A stretch of 64,000 nt of DNA from Ruegeria profundi (GCF_001507545.1 NZ_LQBP01000001.1:434001-498000); one strand, 5' to 3'. Counted from the first letter of the stretch, positions 1 through 10,394 are shown. The notes: generated from the letters alone by a model not told the origin. Made by a program: numbers and translations.

Positions 1-593
1 TCCAACTCTTGCAGTGTTTTGTTGAAATAAGTCTGCGCAGCCGCTGTTACGCCATAGGAGTTCTGACCCAGAAAAATCTCGTTCATGTAGAGTTCGAGAA
101 TCTGTTCCTTATCCAGCGTATCCTCAAGCCGGGTGGCGAGGATGATCTCTTTGATCTTTCGCTCGGCGCGTCGATCACCAGACAACAGAAAGTTCTTCAT
201 GACCTGCTGCGTAATCGTCGAAGCACCGCGTACGTTTTCGCCCTTGGATTTCACTGCCTCGACACCAGCGGCAATGATCCCGCGCGGGTCATATCCCTGA
301 TGGGTGTAGAAATTCTTGTCTTCGGCCGAGATAAACGCCTGCTTCACCAGATCAGGTATCTCTTCCGACGGAGTAAAAAGGCGTCGTTCCTGCGCGAACT
401 CGTCAATCAGCTGCCCCTTGCCCGAATAAATCCGGCTGATCGTCGGCGGTTTGTACTGCGCCAGCGATTCATGGCTGGGCAGGTCGCGCCCATACATCCA
501 GAAGATCGCGCCGATCACCAGCGCGGCCATGAAAATACCCAAGGTAACGAGGCTGAAGATTGCCCCGAAAAACGAAAGAATGAAACGGATCAC
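1..593 (-). CDS. mrcA: Penicillin-binding protein 1A, N-terminal part (truncated by window edge)
   Basis: Bifunctional class A PBP that polymerises and cross-links peptidoglycan at the cytoplasmic membrane. About 197 codons are visible; the transpeptidase domain lies beyond base 1. The start is a GTG (codon 593-591). A membrane segment follows directly (residues about 3-33), then the glycosyltransferase 51 domain with the motif SAEDKNFYTHQG holding the catalytic Glu, and later GASTITQQ and KNFLL. The amiC-type gene upstream on the same strand ends about 95 bases before it, so the two wall genes may be co-transcribed. Family assignment is firm; the symbol follows the usual name for this architecture. 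Confidence 0.9.
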   Translation of the reverse strand, partial: MIRFILSFFGAIFSLVTLGIFMAALVIGAIFWMYGRDLPSHESLAQYKPPTISRIYSGKGQLIDEFAQERRLFTPSEEIPDLVKQAFISAEDKNFYTHQGYDPRGIIAAGVEAVKSKGENVRGASTITQQVMKNFLLSGDRRAERKIKEIILATRLEDTLDKEQILELYMNEIFLGQNSYGVTAAAQTYFNKTLQEL

Positions 594-688
594 GTCACTG
601 CCTTTTACTCGCGCTGCCGCCTATATAGTGATGCCCCGTTGCGAGGTCAAAACGTGGTGGCTTATATTAGCCGGTTTGCGCCGCAGGG

Positions 689-1909
689 TCACTGGCCAAT
701 CATGGACCTTTTTACCTGATCATCCCGGCGCCATTGCTCTAACCCGTGCAGAATCCCACGCGCCATGGCTTTGCGCCATTCGGGGTCCTTTATGTTTCTG
801 AGGTCTCTGGTGTTTGAGAGAAACCCAAGTTCCACCAAGACGGAAGGAATATCAGCAGCCTTGAGAACAGAGAAAGACGCCCTGCGGACTGGGTGGTTGT
901 TCATCGGCCCACCCTGCTGCGCCATCCCGCCCGCAAGCGCCCGAGCCAGGGCGTCGGTGCGGGGCTTGGTTTCCTGGCGGGCAATGTCCAGCAGCACATC
1001 GGCTACTTGGTCATCTGCCCCGCTTAGATCGATACCCGAAATCAGGTCGCCCCGGTCATGACGTTCAGCCAACTTGCGGCTGGCGATGTCCGACGCATCG
1101 TCGGACAGCGTGTAAATAGCTGCTCCGTGCGCTTGTCCTTCCGACAGGATATCTGCGTGCAACGAGATAAAAACATCCGCGCCCGCCCGGTGTGCCAAAG
1201 CAATGCGGCGTTCCAGACTAACAAAGTGGTCATCGTCACGCGTCAGCATCACCTGATAGCCACCGGCACGCAGCAGAGTTTCGCGCATCTCGCGTGCGAA
1301 GGTCAGCATCAGGGTTTTCTCATTCGTCCCGCCGGCCTCGGCACCCGGATCAATGCCACCGTGGCCGGGGTCCAGCATAACGAGTAATGGGCGCGTGCCA
1401 TCGCGCCCCGGCGCTGCAGGCCGGACTGCTGGTTCCGGCAAGTCCCAGTCCGGTTGGCGCGGTGCGCCGGCACTGGCGGCAAAACTGTCGAAATCAGTGC
1501 CGCGTAACCCCAGTGAAAGATGCGCTGTTCCGTTCACCTGATCAACGCGCATGTCCGCGGTATCCACGGCCAGCGGAGCACCAAGCTCTAACACCATCCG
1601 CGACCAACCCGGAACATACGCACCAAATTTCACGTCGCTGATCCGGTCAGTCTGCAAAAAACTGTCGACCTCAAGCCCTGTCCAATCAACTTCCTGGAAA
1701 TCCAGAACCATTCGATAGGGATCGCGAAGGGTGAAAACCCGGTATGGCACACCCTGGCTTAAACCAAGATCGACGCGAACACCCGCGCGACCGTGATCCG
1801 CAATACGGCTCTGATCGGGCAGAATGCGCGCAAGCGCACTGAAGTCGTGCGCAAGCGCAGTACCCGTCAGCGCCCAGATCAGGGCGATGGTGTAGAAAAT
1901 CCTGCTCAT
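689..1909 (-). CDS. amiC: N-acetylmuramoyl-L-alanine amidase, AMIN plus Amidase_3 domains
   Basis: Zinc amidase that cuts the bond between MurNAc and the stem peptide and helps separate daughter cells in the periplasm. The 406-residue protein begins with a signal peptide ending around ALA-HD, then an AMIN domain (about 25-140) that binds the envelope, then the Amidase_3 catalytic domain (about 175-395). Zinc ligands and catalytic residues are visible in LDPGHGG, the Glu of NEKTL, SLHAD and VELGFLSN. It precedes the PBP1A gene on the same strand. AmiA/B/C cannot be separated by eye, but the AMIN domain argues for the AmiB/AmiC type. Confidence 0.92.
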   Translation of the reverse strand: MSRIFYTIALIWALTGTALAHDFSALARILPDQSRIADHGRAGVRVDLGLSQGVPYRVFTLRDPYRMVLDFQEVDWTGLEVDSFLQTDRISDVKFGAYVPGWSRMVLELGAPLAVDTADMRVDQVNGTAHLSLGLRGTDFDSFAASAGAPRQPDWDLPEPAVRPAAPGRDGTRPLLVMLDPGHGGIDPGAEAGGTNEKTLMLTFAREMRETLLRAGGYQVMLTRDDDHFVSLERRIALAHRAGADVFISLHADILSEGQAHGAAIYTLSDDASDIASRKLAERHDRGDLISGIDLSGADDQVADVLLDIARQETKPRTDALARALAGGMAQQGGPMNNHPVRRASFSVLKAADIPSVLVELGFLSNTRDLRNIKDPEWRKAMARGILHGLEQWRRDDQVKRSMIGQ

Positions 1910-1975
1910 GGCTTCAAGTTTTCCCGAGATCGTTTGACCAACAGCCTAACCGACCCGCGCTGTTTTGTGAACGGG

Positions 1976-3139
1976 TTACGCTGGTGTTGTGCGCGCCGCA
2001 CGTTGCGCCATGAAACGCTGCAGGCGAAGCAACCCTTCTTCGATATCTTCGGACGCGCGGGCATAGGAAAACCGCAGCGTGTGATGGCCCCTCACCGGGT
2101 CGAAATCCAGCCCAGGCGTAACGGCCACCCCGGCCTTTTCGAGAATTTCAGCAGCAAAGGCGCGGCTATCATCGGTCAGGTCAGAGACATCGGCATAGAC
2201 GTAGAAAGCCCCGTCAGGCGGTGCAATATTGGTAAACCCTGCCTTCGGCAGACCATCCAGCATCAGCGCGCGATTGCGGCGATTTACGTCCAGGTTGGCC
2301 TGAAGCTCGTCTTCACAATCCATAGCCGCCAGCGCCGCGACCTGGCTGGCGTGCGGGGCGCAGATGAACATGTTCTGGGCAATGCGTTCGATCACGCGCA
2401 CCTGATCTTCAGGCACGACCAGCCATCCGACCCGCCAGCCTGTCATTGAAAAATACTTTGAGAATGAGTTGATGACGTAGCACTCATCCGTCACTTCCAG
2501 CGCGGTCACGGCTTTGGCCTCATATTCCAGACCGTGGTAAATCTCATCACTGATAAAGGACGCCCCCTGCCCGTGCGCCGCCTCGATCAGCGCGGACATG
2601 GCGGTGTGATCCAACATCGTGCCGGTGGGGTTGGCCGGGGACGCAACCATCAGACCTTGCAGGTCGAGCCCGGCAAAATCAGCAGGCACCGGCTGCAAAC
2701 GGTTTTCAGGCGCAGTCGGCAGATCGACCGGAACCAAACCCAGCGCCTTGAGGATCTGCCGGTAAGATGGATAGCCCGGCGCGCCGATGCCGACCCGGTC
2801 TCCGCTGTCGAACAGCGCCGTAAACGCAAGAAGGAATCCGCCCGACGAGCCCGGCGTAATCACCACCCGATCCGGATTCAGATCTAGGTTATACCACTCG
2901 CCGTAAAGCCGCGCGATCCGCTGGCGCAGCGCGGGCAGACCCAAAGCCACTGTGTATCCCAACGGGCCCTGCTCCATTGCTTGTGACAGCGCCTTGGTCG
3001 CCCCAGTGGGTGCGCCGGTTCCAGGCTGGCCCACCTCCATGTGGATAATGTGGCGCCCGGCTTCTTCGGCGCGGCGAGCGGCCTCCATCACGTCCATCAC
3101 GATAAAAGGATCGACCCCGGACCGGGTTGAGTTTTTCAT
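1976..3139 (-). CDS. Class I/II PLP-dependent aminotransferase
   Basis: Fold-type I aminotransferase of 387 residues, cytosolic. Visible motifs are the substrate-loop region MEVGQPGTGAP, SPANPTGT, the Asp-Tyr pair in SDEIYHG, the Schiff-base lysine in NSFSKYFSMTGWR, and the C-terminal Arg region TLRFSYA that binds the substrate carboxylate. I placed the start at the ATG giving MKNSTRSGVDPF; the open frame runs further upstream but the extension overlaps the divergent protease gene and does not look like protein. Only 22 bases separate the two divergent starts, so their promoters must lie within coding sequence. Substrate cannot be told; aspartate or aromatic amino acids are the usual ones. 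Confidence 0.88.
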   Translation of the reverse strand: MKNSTRSGVDPFIVMDVMEAARRAEEAGRHIIHMEVGQPGTGAPTGATKALSQAMEQGPLGYTVALGLPALRQRIARLYGEWYNLDLNPDRVVITPGSSGGFLLAFTALFDSGDRVGIGAPGYPSYRQILKALGLVPVDLPTAPENRLQPVPADFAGLDLQGLMVASPANPTGTMLDHTAMSALIEAAHGQGASFISDEIYHGLEYEAKAVTALEVTDECYVINSFSKYFSMTGWRVGWLVVPEDQVRVIERIAQNMFICAPHASQVAALAAMDCEDELQANLDVNRRNRALMLDGLPKAGFTNIAPPDGAFYVYADVSDLTDDSRAFAAEILEKAGVAVTPGLDFDPVRGHHTLRFSYARASEDIEEGLLRLQRFMAQRAARTTPA

Positions 3140-3161
3140 GCCCATCTCCCATGTTGCGACC

Positions 3162-4520
3162 ATGGCTTTTGAACGCTTATGCAGGGTGGCGTCAATCCCG
3201 GCCGTGTTGCTGGCAGCAGTGACATGGATGGCAAGCGTTGTTCCGGCATCCGCGCAAGGTTTGATTCGGGACCCCGATATCGAACACGGGTTGCGGGAAC
3301 TGGCCTTTCCGATACTGCGTGCCGCCGGTTTGAATACAAATCGGGTTAGAATTCTGGTTGTCAATGACGGCACATTCAACGCCTTTGTCATCGACTATGG
3401 TGCGATCTATTTGAATTACGGGCTGATTTTGTCGGTTGATAGCCCCGATATGCTGCAAGCGGTCATCGCGCACGAGGCCGCGCATATCGCCAATGGCCAT
3501 CTGGCCAGGCGCGTTGAGAACCTGGGGGCTGCGAACCGTAACGCCGGAATTGGCACTGCGCTGGCTCTGATTGCAGCAATTGCCGGCGGAGGCGAAGCCG
3601 CAGCAGGTATCGCTGCGGGCACCCAAAGCGCGGCTTTGCGCAGCTTTCTGAGCCACACGCGCACCGAAGAAGCCTCAGCCGATCGCAGCGCCGCCAGCTA
3701 TCTCAGGTCGGCGGGAGTTTCGCCCGCTGGTATGGTTGCGTTACATCGAAAATTCGCAGGGCAAGAACTGCTGAACCCGGTCAATCAAGACCCCTATATG
3801 CGTTCGCACCCCACCAGCCGCGAACGTCTGCGCGCGGCCGAGGCCTTTCTGGACCAATACGGCGACTGGTCGAAGACAGACCCAAATGCCGAGTACTGGT
3901 TCGCGCGTGTGAAAGGTAAATTATCCGCCTTCCTTCGGTCATCAACGTGGACTATGCGGCGCGCGAAAGAAGAAACCGCGCAGGACATACGCCTGATGCG
4001 CGAAGCAGCGGCCTTTCATCGAAACCGTAATCTGCCATCAGCCCGATCTGCGATAGATGGCGCATTGGCTATTCGTCCGGACGATCCGTTCTATTATGAG
4101 TTAAAGGGCCAGATCTTGCTGGAAAACCGCCAGTTGCAGGACGCAGTCACTGCCTATAGCAATGCTGTGGACAAAGCCCCGAATAACGCATTGATTCTTG
4201 CTGGCTACGGACGTGCCCTTTTAGCAAGCGGTCAAACGAAGAAAGCATTACAAGCGCTTGAAAAAGCAAGACAAAGAGACTACCTGAATGCCCGCCTGAT
4301 GCATGACCTTGGAATGGCGTATGCGAAGGTTGGAAACAACGGAATGGCTTCGGTCGTGACCGCAGAACGATATGCTTTGCAAGGCCAATTGGCCGACGCG
4401 GGTATTCATGCAAAACGCGCCTTGGGACAACTGCCCGAAGGCTCACCAGGTTGGCAACGGGCACAGGACGTGTTGATTGCCTCGGAACGCGCAAAGAAAG
4501 CGAAAAGGAAACTGAAATGA
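3162..4520 (+). CDS. M48-family metalloprotease with TPR repeats (BepA/YfgC-like)
   Basis: Periplasmic zinc protease of 452 residues that, in the BepA family, degrades or helps fold outer-membrane proteins. The first 32 residues are a signal peptide ending in ASAQG. The catalytic HEAAH motif is at residues 104-108 and the third ligand is in the EASAD segment near residue 170. The C-terminal third is helical with TPR-type repeats (e.g. the segment with LAIRPDDPFYYELKG and the following AVDKAPNN repeat). The start at 3162 was chosen because it gives a proper signal peptide; the frame is open further upstream. Its stop overlaps the next gene's ATG (ATGA), so the two are translationally coupled. 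Confidence 0.9.
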   Translation: MAFERLCRVASIPAVLLAAVTWMASVVPASAQGLIRDPDIEHGLRELAFPILRAAGLNTNRVRILVVNDGTFNAFVIDYGAIYLNYGLILSVDSPDMLQAVIAHEAAHIANGHLARRVENLGAANRNAGIGTALALIAAIAGGGEAAAGIAAGTQSAALRSFLSHTRTEEASADRSAASYLRSAGVSPAGMVALHRKFAGQELLNPVNQDPYMRSHPTSRERLRAAEAFLDQYGDWSKTDPNAEYWFARVKGKLSAFLRSSTWTMRRAKEETAQDIRLMREAAAFHRNRNLPSARSAIDGALAIRPDDPFYYELKGQILLENRQLQDAVTAYSNAVDKAPNNALILAGYGRALLASGQTKKALQALEKARQRDYLNARLMHDLGMAYAKVGNNGMASVVTAERYALQGQLADAGIHAKRALGQLPEGSPGWQRAQDVLIASERAKKAKRKLK

Positions 4521-5275
4521 TCCTCAGACGTGCAGCACCCGCCCTTGTCGGGCTTTCCCTTTTGACCGGCCCGGCCCTGGCGTTGGACCTGAACGCGCTC
4601 AGCGATGCTGAAAAAGCAGAGTTTGGCGCACAGGTGCGCGAATACCTGTTGGAGAACCCCGAAGTGATCCTTGAAGCGATCGACATCCTGGAACAGCGCA
4701 ATGCCGCGCTGGAAGTGGCGGCCGACAAAGAACTGGTCAAGGCAAATACGGATGAGTTGTTCAACGACGGCTATAGCTGGGTCGGCGGCAACCCCGAGGG
4801 CGACATTACCTTGGTCGAGTTCATGGATTACCGCTGTGGCTATTGCCGCCGCGCAGTGTCCGAGGTTGCCAGCCTGCTGGCCGAAGATGGCAATATCCGC
4901 TTTGTAATTAAGGAATTTCCGATCCTGGGTGAGGCCTCGGTCCTGTCCTCGCGCTTTGCCGTGGCTACCAAACACGTCGCCGGTGACGACGCGTATAAAC
5001 AGGTCCATGACGCCCTGATGGAATTCAACGGTGAACCGAATGAGATTTCTTTGCGCCGTATTTCTGACGGTTTGGGATTGGACAGCGACGCAATCATTGC
5101 GGCGATGGACAGTGACCAGGTGACTGACGAAATCTCCCGCACCCGTGCACTGGCCCAGCGTATGAATATCTCGGGAACGCCGTCTTTCGTCCTAGGTACC
5201 GAAATGCTGCGCGGCTTCCTGCCGGCCGAGCAAATGCAACAAATCGCCGACGGTGTACGCGCAAGTCGTAGCTAA
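4517..5275 (+). CDS. DsbA-family thiol oxidoreductase (Com1/ScsC-like)
   Basis: Periplasmic disulfide oxidoreductase of 252 residues. A signal peptide (about 1-22, ending TGPALA) is followed by a short helical segment (about 28-75) typical of Com1/ScsC-type proteins, then a thioredoxin-fold domain with the redox pair C107-G-Y-C110 and the cis-proline in SGTPSFV. The ATG overlaps the stop of the M48 protease gene by the ATGA arrangement, so protease and disulfide protein are made together, fitting a joint role in outer-membrane or periplasmic protein quality control. The exact client is unknown. Confidence 0.9.
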   Translation: MILRRAAPALVGLSLLTGPALALDLNALSDAEKAEFGAQVREYLLENPEVILEAIDILEQRNAALEVAADKELVKANTDELFNDGYSWVGGNPEGDITLVEFMDYRCGYCRRAVSEVASLLAEDGNIRFVIKEFPILGEASVLSSRFAVATKHVAGDDAYKQVHDALMEFNGEPNEISLRRISDGLGLDSDAIIAAMDSDQVTDEISRTRALAQRMNISGTPSFVLGTEMLRGFLPAEQMQQIADGVRASRS

Positions 5276-5581
5276 ACAATAGGGGCGGATAATCCGCCCC
5301 CTACCCGATTGAGGGGGCATCGGAGAAAAAAAAGCACATTCATTAAGCTCCGATTTGCCCTCTAGTCGCAAAACGCTGCAAAAGGGCTGCATCACCGATC
5401 AGCCACAGCTCTCTTAGCTGCGCCGGGAAGGACCACAGGCTGAATTAATTCCCCTCGCAACTGCTGAGGCGCAACTCATGACCGCTTTCCTTGGGTGTCG
5501 GAAAATTTCAAGTTCACAACCCGCGTTTTGAACGATATCTTTGAATATATCAAAGTCATTGACCTATAGGCCGGGGTGCGC
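5276..5581 (+). other. Intergenic stretch with a GC-rich hairpin
   Basis: No gene is recognised here. Just after the DsbA-like stop there is a perfect 8-bp hairpin (GGGGCGGA at 5282-5289, loop TAA, TCCGCCCC at 5293-5300), positioned where a terminator would be, but no T-run follows. The remainder is AT-richer and presumably carries the promoter for the FkbM gene. Confidence 0.45.
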
Positions 5582-6481
5582 ATGAGTAACAACAAGAACT
5601 CTGGACTTTCCCGCGCCGCGCGGCGTGTTCGTGATGCGGGACGAGTTCTTCGGGGAAAGAAAATAGCCTCCGATCCAGATGCTAATCGGCCGAAAGTCTC
5701 AAAAACGACCTCAGACGACACACCCCAATATCCAAAGGCGGATCAGGGTATCATTGTCGATGTCGGCATGAACGATGGTAAGGACACGCATTATTACCGA
5801 AAAAGAGGGTTTCATGTCATTGCTGTCGAGGCCATTCCGGACTTGTGCGCCACAGTGGCCAAACAGTTTGCAGATCTCGGCGTCGATGGGGTCGATATCC
5901 GAAATTTTGCTGTAACCGACGACACCACAGACGAAGTCGCGTTTTACGTGAATAAGCATATTTCAGCCTGGAGCTCAGTCGACGAAAGAATCGGCAGCCG
6001 GCTCAAAGGGGCCGAAAAGATCAGTGTCCCTGCGGTAGATTTGTCCAGTGAACTGAGCTCGGTTTCCGGGCAGATTCTTTATATTAAGATCGATATCGAA
6101 GGTTATGATAGTGTTGCGCTTTCACAAATCATGAAGCTTCCGAACCTGCCACGTTATGTTTCGGTCGAAAACGGCAGCTCGGACATGCTCAACATTCTGC
6201 ATGAGAACGGGTATGACGGGTTCAAATTTTCGAACCAGAAATACGTTGAAACCCAGACGGTTTCGCCCCATTCGCCGCACGGCAAGATCGTTAATCATAA
6301 GTTCAAATCAAGCGCGTCGGGCGTATTTGGCGAAGATCTGCCCGGAAAATGGATTTCTTACGAAGACGCTTTGAAAATTCAAAAGGCACTGAATCTGGCC
6401 ACTCAAACCGCGCCTAACAACCTCTTTGCTGAGATCATCGGGTGGTTTGATCTGCACGCAAAGCATTCATCTGCGAAGTAA
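5582..6481 (+). CDS. FkbM-family SAM-dependent methyltransferase
   Basis: Predicted O-methyltransferase of about 299 residues, cytosolic. The first 55 residues are basic and low-complexity. The FkbM core follows: SAM-binding IIVDVGMNDGKD with the acidic residue about 20 positions on (VIAVEAIP), the central FAVTDD segment, and the late motif YIKIDIEGYD characteristic of the family. Such enzymes methylate sugars or glycans of polysaccharides and antibiotics; the substrate here cannot be predicted and no polysaccharide genes are adjacent. A GTG six bases upstream (5576) is an alternative start; neither has a strong ribosome binding site. It stands alone between terminator-like sequences. Confidence 0.82.
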   Translation: MSNNKNSGLSRAARRVRDAGRVLRGKKIASDPDANRPKVSKTTSDDTPQYPKADQGIIVDVGMNDGKDTHYYRKRGFHVIAVEAIPDLCATVAKQFADLGVDGVDIRNFAVTDDTTDEVAFYVNKHISAWSSVDERIGSRLKGAEKISVPAVDLSSELSSVSGQILYIKIDIEGYDSVALSQIMKLPNLPRYVSVENGSSDMLNILHENGYDGFKFSNQKYVETQTVSPHSPHGKIVNHKFKSSASGVFGEDLPGKWISYEDALKIQKALNLATQTAPNNLFAEIIGWFDLHAKHSSAK

Positions 6482-6638
6482 AACTCATAGTTTGTCTGGC
6501 ACAAAACCCGAACCAAACACACACGTTTTCCCCAGACAGAGCTGGTATACCCAACGCTGCAACGGGTGACAGATATATACCACTTGCAATTGCCCTTCAG
6601 CGGCTTTTATATCATCCACGCTTACCCACCGAGGTGGT

Positions 6639-7760
6639 TTACTCGGCGGCTTCCTGCGCCGCGTCTAACTCAGCCGCCTTTTTCTCAACCTGTTCAACGA
6701 TGTGATCAATCATCTGATCGTTCGACATCTTATGGCTGGCCTTGCCCGCAAGATAGACCATACCTGACCCCGCACCGCCGCCTGTGAAGCCGACATCGGT
6801 CATCAGCGCCTCGCCCGGGCCGTTTACCACGCAGCCGATGATCGACAAGCTCATCGGCGTTTTGATATGTTCCAGCCGCTGCTCCAACGCCTCAACCGTC
6901 TTTATCACGTCGAACCCCTGCCGCGCGCAGGACGGGCACGAGATGATGTTTACGCCGCGGTGGCGCAGACCAAGAGATTTCAGGATTTCATAGCCAACCT
7001 TGATCTCTTCGACCGGATCGGCGGACAGGCTTACTCGGATCGTGTCGCCGATTCCCATCCACAGCAAATTACCCAGCCCGATAGCTGATTTGATAGTGCC
7101 TGAGACCAGCCCCCCAGCCTCGGTAATACCCAGATGGATCGGTGCGTCGGTTGCCTCGGCGATACCCTGATACGCAGCCGCCGACAGGAATACGTCGCTG
7201 GCCTTTACGCTTATTTTGAACTCGTGAAAGTCGTTATCCTGAAGGATACGGATATGCTCTAATCCGCTTTCAACCATCGCCTCGGGACAAGGCTCAGCGT
7301 ATTTTTCAAGCAAGTGCTTTTCCAGGCTGCCCGCATTCACCCCGATCCGGATCGAGCAATTGTGGTCTCGGGCCGCTTTGATGACCTCTTTCACCCGCGC
7401 TTCATCACCAATATTGCCCGGATTGATCCGCAAGCAGGCGGCACCGGCCTCGGCAGATTCAATCCCCCTTTTGTAGTGGAAGTGGATATCGGCAACGATC
7501 GGCACCGGGCTTTCGCGCACAATCTCTTTCAACGCCTTTGACGATGCCTCATCCGGGACCGAGACCCGCACGATATCCGCGCCCGCCTCAGCCGCAGCTT
7601 GCACCTGGGCCACGGTCGCAGCCACGTCGGTTGTCAGTGTGTTGGTCATCGTCTGAACGGCAATCGGCGCGTCGCCGCCGACGGGAACATTACCGACCAT
7701 GATCTGACGGGACTTGCGGCGATAGATATTGCGCCACGGACGAACATGATTGAGCGACAT
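6639..7760 (-). CDS. ispG: 4-hydroxy-3-methylbut-2-enyl diphosphate synthase
   Basis: [4Fe-4S] enzyme of the MEP isoprenoid pathway converting methylerythritol cyclodiphosphate to HMBPP. The 373-residue protein has the family start [20 protein letters not shown], a TIM barrel (about 15-265) with [11 protein letters not shown], and the C-terminal cluster-binding domain with cysteines in SCPSCARQ and [10 protein letters not shown]. Length is normal for the bacterial single-subunit form. A RodZ-like gene lies just upstream on the same strand (71-base gap), an arrangement common in proteobacteria, so the two are probably one transcript. Confidence 0.96.
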   Translation of the reverse strand: MSLNHVRPWRNIYRRKSRQIMVGNVPVGGDAPIAVQTMTNTLTTDVAATVAQVQAAAEAGADIVRVSVPDEASSKALKEIVRESPVPIVADIHFHYKRGIESAEAGAACLRINPGNIGDEARVKEVIKAARDHNCSIRIGVNAGSLEKHLLEKYAEPCPEAMVESGLEHIRILQDNDFHEFKISVKASDVFLSAAAYQGIAEATDAPIHLGITEAGGLVSGTIKSAIGLGNLLWMGIGDTIRVSLSADPVEEIKVGYEILKSLGLRHRGVNIISCPSCARQGFDVIKTVEALEQRLEHIKTPMSLSIIGCVVNGPGEALMTDVGFTGGGAGSGMVYLAGKASHKMSNDQMIDHIVEQVEKKAAELDAAQEAAE

Positions 7761-7831
7761 AAAGACAAATCCAAGGCTGGCTAGATTAGGTGTTTAAATA
7801 GTCCGCCTACCGGAGCATCGCAATGGCTAGA

Positions 7832-9043
7832 TCACTCTGCAGGGGCTTCGGCTGCTTGCGCCTGCAATTCGGCCACCAACTGTTTGAGGGCGCTGTTTTG
7901 CTCTGCCTCAAGATCAGCAACCGCATAGCTTTCAGCAACGGCATCCTTGGACAGCACTACACCTTTGGCAACTGTACCCGGCGCACCCGCAGGTCCGTAG
8001 TGTTCGCCATTCATCGAAAAGAACACCGATCCCGAAGCACCTGCACGCAGCAATGGTGGTTCTTCGGTCAGCGGAACCTCAAAAACACTGCCCTGTTCAA
8101 CTGTGCCAAGGGTGCCTTCGAAAATCACGCTGCCATCCGCAGCCGTTACCCGCATCCAGGATGGGTTCACCGCAACGATCTTTAGAGTAGTATCAATCTG
8201 TTCAACCACCTGCGGCAAAGCAGGGCGCTCAACTGTGTGAACCTCGGCAATCTCGACCTGCGGCAACTGCTGCGGCAGGAAGGTTCCGACAGTGCGCGGG
8301 TCCAGAGTTGAGATTGGCGCATCACGCGCCACCAAGACCGGCACGTCCAAAGCCTGTGGGCGATACAGGCGGTCCAATGCCTCGGTGCTGGGATTGTCTG
8401 CAACGTTGGCTTCGGTCGCGCCACCAGAGCGTGCGGTATCCAGCGGATCAAGATCAGACAGAACGACGGGTGCTTGCTCAACCGGGCTGACCTGCACTTG
8501 CTGAATCCGGTTCAGAACCGACCAGCCGCCATAGCCGATGCCGCAGATCACCGCGATCAGCACCAATGACGATCCAATAGCCCGCGGTTCAATCTGGCTG
8601 ACCAGCGATTCCCGACCCGGAAGGTACGGCGTATTGGGAGAGATGAATGGATCGCGGCCCATCGACCCTTGAGTACGCAGACCACCAGTTGGTTTCCGCA
8701 CAACCGACGCTTCGGCCGACATACCATGCGCGACCTCAAAACCGCTTTCTTCACAGAAGGCAGCAAATGTATCGTCCGGGTTCATCCCGAGATACCGCGC
8801 ATAGGAACGCACGTACCCGGCAATAAAGCCGGGTGTGTCGAACGCGTCTGGATCCGCGTCTTCGATTGCAGCTATGTAGTTGGCTTTGATGCGCAATTCC
8901 CGCTGAACATCGAGAAGGGACTTGCCCATTGTTGCGCGCTCACCCCGCATCCGGTCGCCAAGCCGAACTTCATAATCGTCATAACCCTTTGGCCTGACGT
9001 CAGTATCGCGTTCGGATTCGCGCTGAGATCTGCGCCCAATCAT
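7832..9043 (-). CDS. RodZ-like membrane protein: helix-turn-helix plus DUF4115 domain
   Basis: Bitopic membrane protein of 403 residues resembling RodZ, which links the MreB cytoskeleton to the membrane and sets rod shape. An N-terminal xenogeneic-type HTH_25 domain (about 25-95) contains GERATMGKSLLDVQ and the segment AIEDADPDAFDTPGF, typical of RodZ. A transmembrane helix follows near residues 170-190 (GSSLVLIAVICGIGYGG). The periplasmic part has a low-complexity linker and a C-terminal DUF4115 beta domain (about 295-375, AADGSVIFEGTL). It precedes ispG on the same strand as in many proteobacteria. Direct cytoskeletal function is inferred from the family. Confidence 0.87.
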   Translation of the reverse strand: MIGRRSQRESERDTDVRPKGYDDYEVRLGDRMRGERATMGKSLLDVQRELRIKANYIAAIEDADPDAFDTPGFIAGYVRSYARYLGMNPDDTFAAFCEESGFEVAHGMSAEASVVRKPTGGLRTQGSMGRDPFISPNTPYLPGRESLVSQIEPRAIGSSLVLIAVICGIGYGGWSVLNRIQQVQVSPVEQAPVVLSDLDPLDTARSGGATEANVADNPSTEALDRLYRPQALDVPVLVARDAPISTLDPRTVGTFLPQQLPQVEIAEVHTVERPALPQVVEQIDTTLKIVAVNPSWMRVTAADGSVIFEGTLGTVEQGSVFEVPLTEEPPLLRAGASGSVFFSMNGEHYGPAGAPGTVAKGVVLSKDAVAESYAVADLEAEQNSALKQLVAELQAQAAEAPAE

Positions 9044-9170
9044 CCCTGCTGCCCCATTTTGCCTTCGCGTGTTTCACGCTAACGGAGAATCGCTTTGTAA
9101 ATGATTCGCCCGCTAATTTTGTTAATTAACTCTAACACGCGACAAACCAGTTGCACACTTTCCCGTGAGG

Positions 9171-10394
9171 CTAACCTGCAAGTTCGGCGCGATTTAGCGC
9201 ACAATGTGACCAAAGTTCGTCCATGGCCTGAACCAAACGGTTCATTTCGTTGGGTCCGTGTACTGGGGATGGAGTAAAACGCAGCCGCTCTGTTCCACGC
9301 GGGACAGTCGGGAAATTAATCGGCTGCACGTAGATTCCAAAGTCATCAAGCAACCGGTCGCTGAGGATTTTGGTATGCACGGGGTCGCCGACGATCACAG
9401 GAACGATGTGGCTTCCATGGTCAATCAACGGCAAACCCAGGCCCTTAAGGCGCAGCTTCAGGATTTTGGCTTGCGTTTGATGTTGCTCACGCAGTTCAAC
9501 AGCTGTTTTCAAATGGGCGACGGATGCTGCCGCGCCCGCCGCAATCGCCGGCGGCAAAGACGTCGTAAAGATGAAGCCCGGCGCGTAAGAGCGCACAGCA
9601 TCGCACATTTTCTCGCTGGCTGCGATATAGCCCCCCATAACGCCAAATGCCTTGGCAAGCGTTCCGTTGATGATGTCGATGCGATGCGCCAGGCGATCAC
9701 GCTCAGTCACACCACCGCCGCGCGGGCCATACATACCAACAGCGTGCACTTCGTCGATATAAGTCAAGGCACCGAATTCGTCTGCCAGGTCGCAGATCGC
9801 TTCGATCGGACCAAAATCACCGTCCATCGAATAGATCGATTCGAAGGCGATCAACTTGGGCGCATCAGGATCATCTGCCTCAAGCAGTTCGCGCAGATGG
9901 GCTACATCATTGTGGCGGAAAATACGCTTGGCACCGCCATTACGGCGCACGCCTTCGATCATCGAGGCATGGTTCAGCGCATCAGAATAAATGATCAGGC
10001 CCGGAAACAGTTTCGGCAGGGTGCTGAGCGTGGCGTCATTGGCAATATACGCGCTGGTGAACAAAAGCGCGGCCTCTTTGCCATGCAGATCAGCCAGTTC
10101 AGCCTCAAGACGCTTGTGGTAAACCGTGGTGCCCGAGATATTGCGCGTACCACCCGAGCCTGCCCCGGCTGACTCAATAGCTTCGTGCATGGCATTCAGA
10201 ACAATAGGGTTCTGCCCCATGCCCAGATAGTCATTGCCACACCAAACCGTGACATTCTGCTGTGACCCGTCCGGGCGAGTCCGAACCGCATGTGGGAAAT
10301 GGCCGTTTCGGCGTTCGATATCGATAAAGGTCCGGTAACGTCCTTCATCATGTAGCCTGGCAATCGCTGTATCGAGCTGAGCAGTATAGTCCAC
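9171..10394 (-). CDS. hemA: 5-aminolevulinate synthase
   Basis: PLP enzyme condensing glycine with succinyl-CoA to make 5-aminolevulinate, the first step of tetrapyrrole synthesis by the Shemin route used by alphaproteobacteria. The 407-residue protein has GGTRNISGT, the PLP-contact Asp in YIDEVHAVG, and the Schiff-base lysine in [14 protein letters not shown] chose the GTG at 10394 because AAGGAG stands seven bases upstream; a longer frame to 10421 lacks such a site. A perfect FNR/FnrL box lies 137 bases upstream, so oxygen-dependent control of tetrapyrrole supply is likely, as is known for Rhodobacter hemA. Confidence 0.96.
   Translation of the reverse strand: MDYTAQLDTAIARLHDEGRYRTFIDIERRNGHFPHAVRTRPDGSQQNVTVWCGNDYLGMGQNPIVLNAMHEAIESAGAGSGGTRNISGTTVYHKRLEAELADLHGKEAALLFTSAYIANDATLSTLPKLFPGLIIYSDALNHASMIEGVRRNGGAKRIFRHNDVAHLRELLEADDPDAPKLIAFESIYSMDGDFGPIEAICDLADEFGALTYIDEVHAVGMYGPRGGGVTERDRLAHRIDIINGTLAKAFGVMGGYIAASEKMCDAVRSYAPGFIFTTSLPPAIAAGAAASVAHLKTAVELREQHQTQAKILKLRLKGLGLPLIDHGSHIVPVIVGDPVHTKILSDRLLDDFGIYVQPINFPTVPRGTERLRFTPSPVHGPNEMNRLVQAMDELWSHCALNRAELAG

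Noticed and set aside
5282-5300. Hairpin after the DsbA-like gene as a rho-independent terminator
   Set aside because: The stem is perfect but no T-run follows, so I list it only as a hairpin in the intergenic note.
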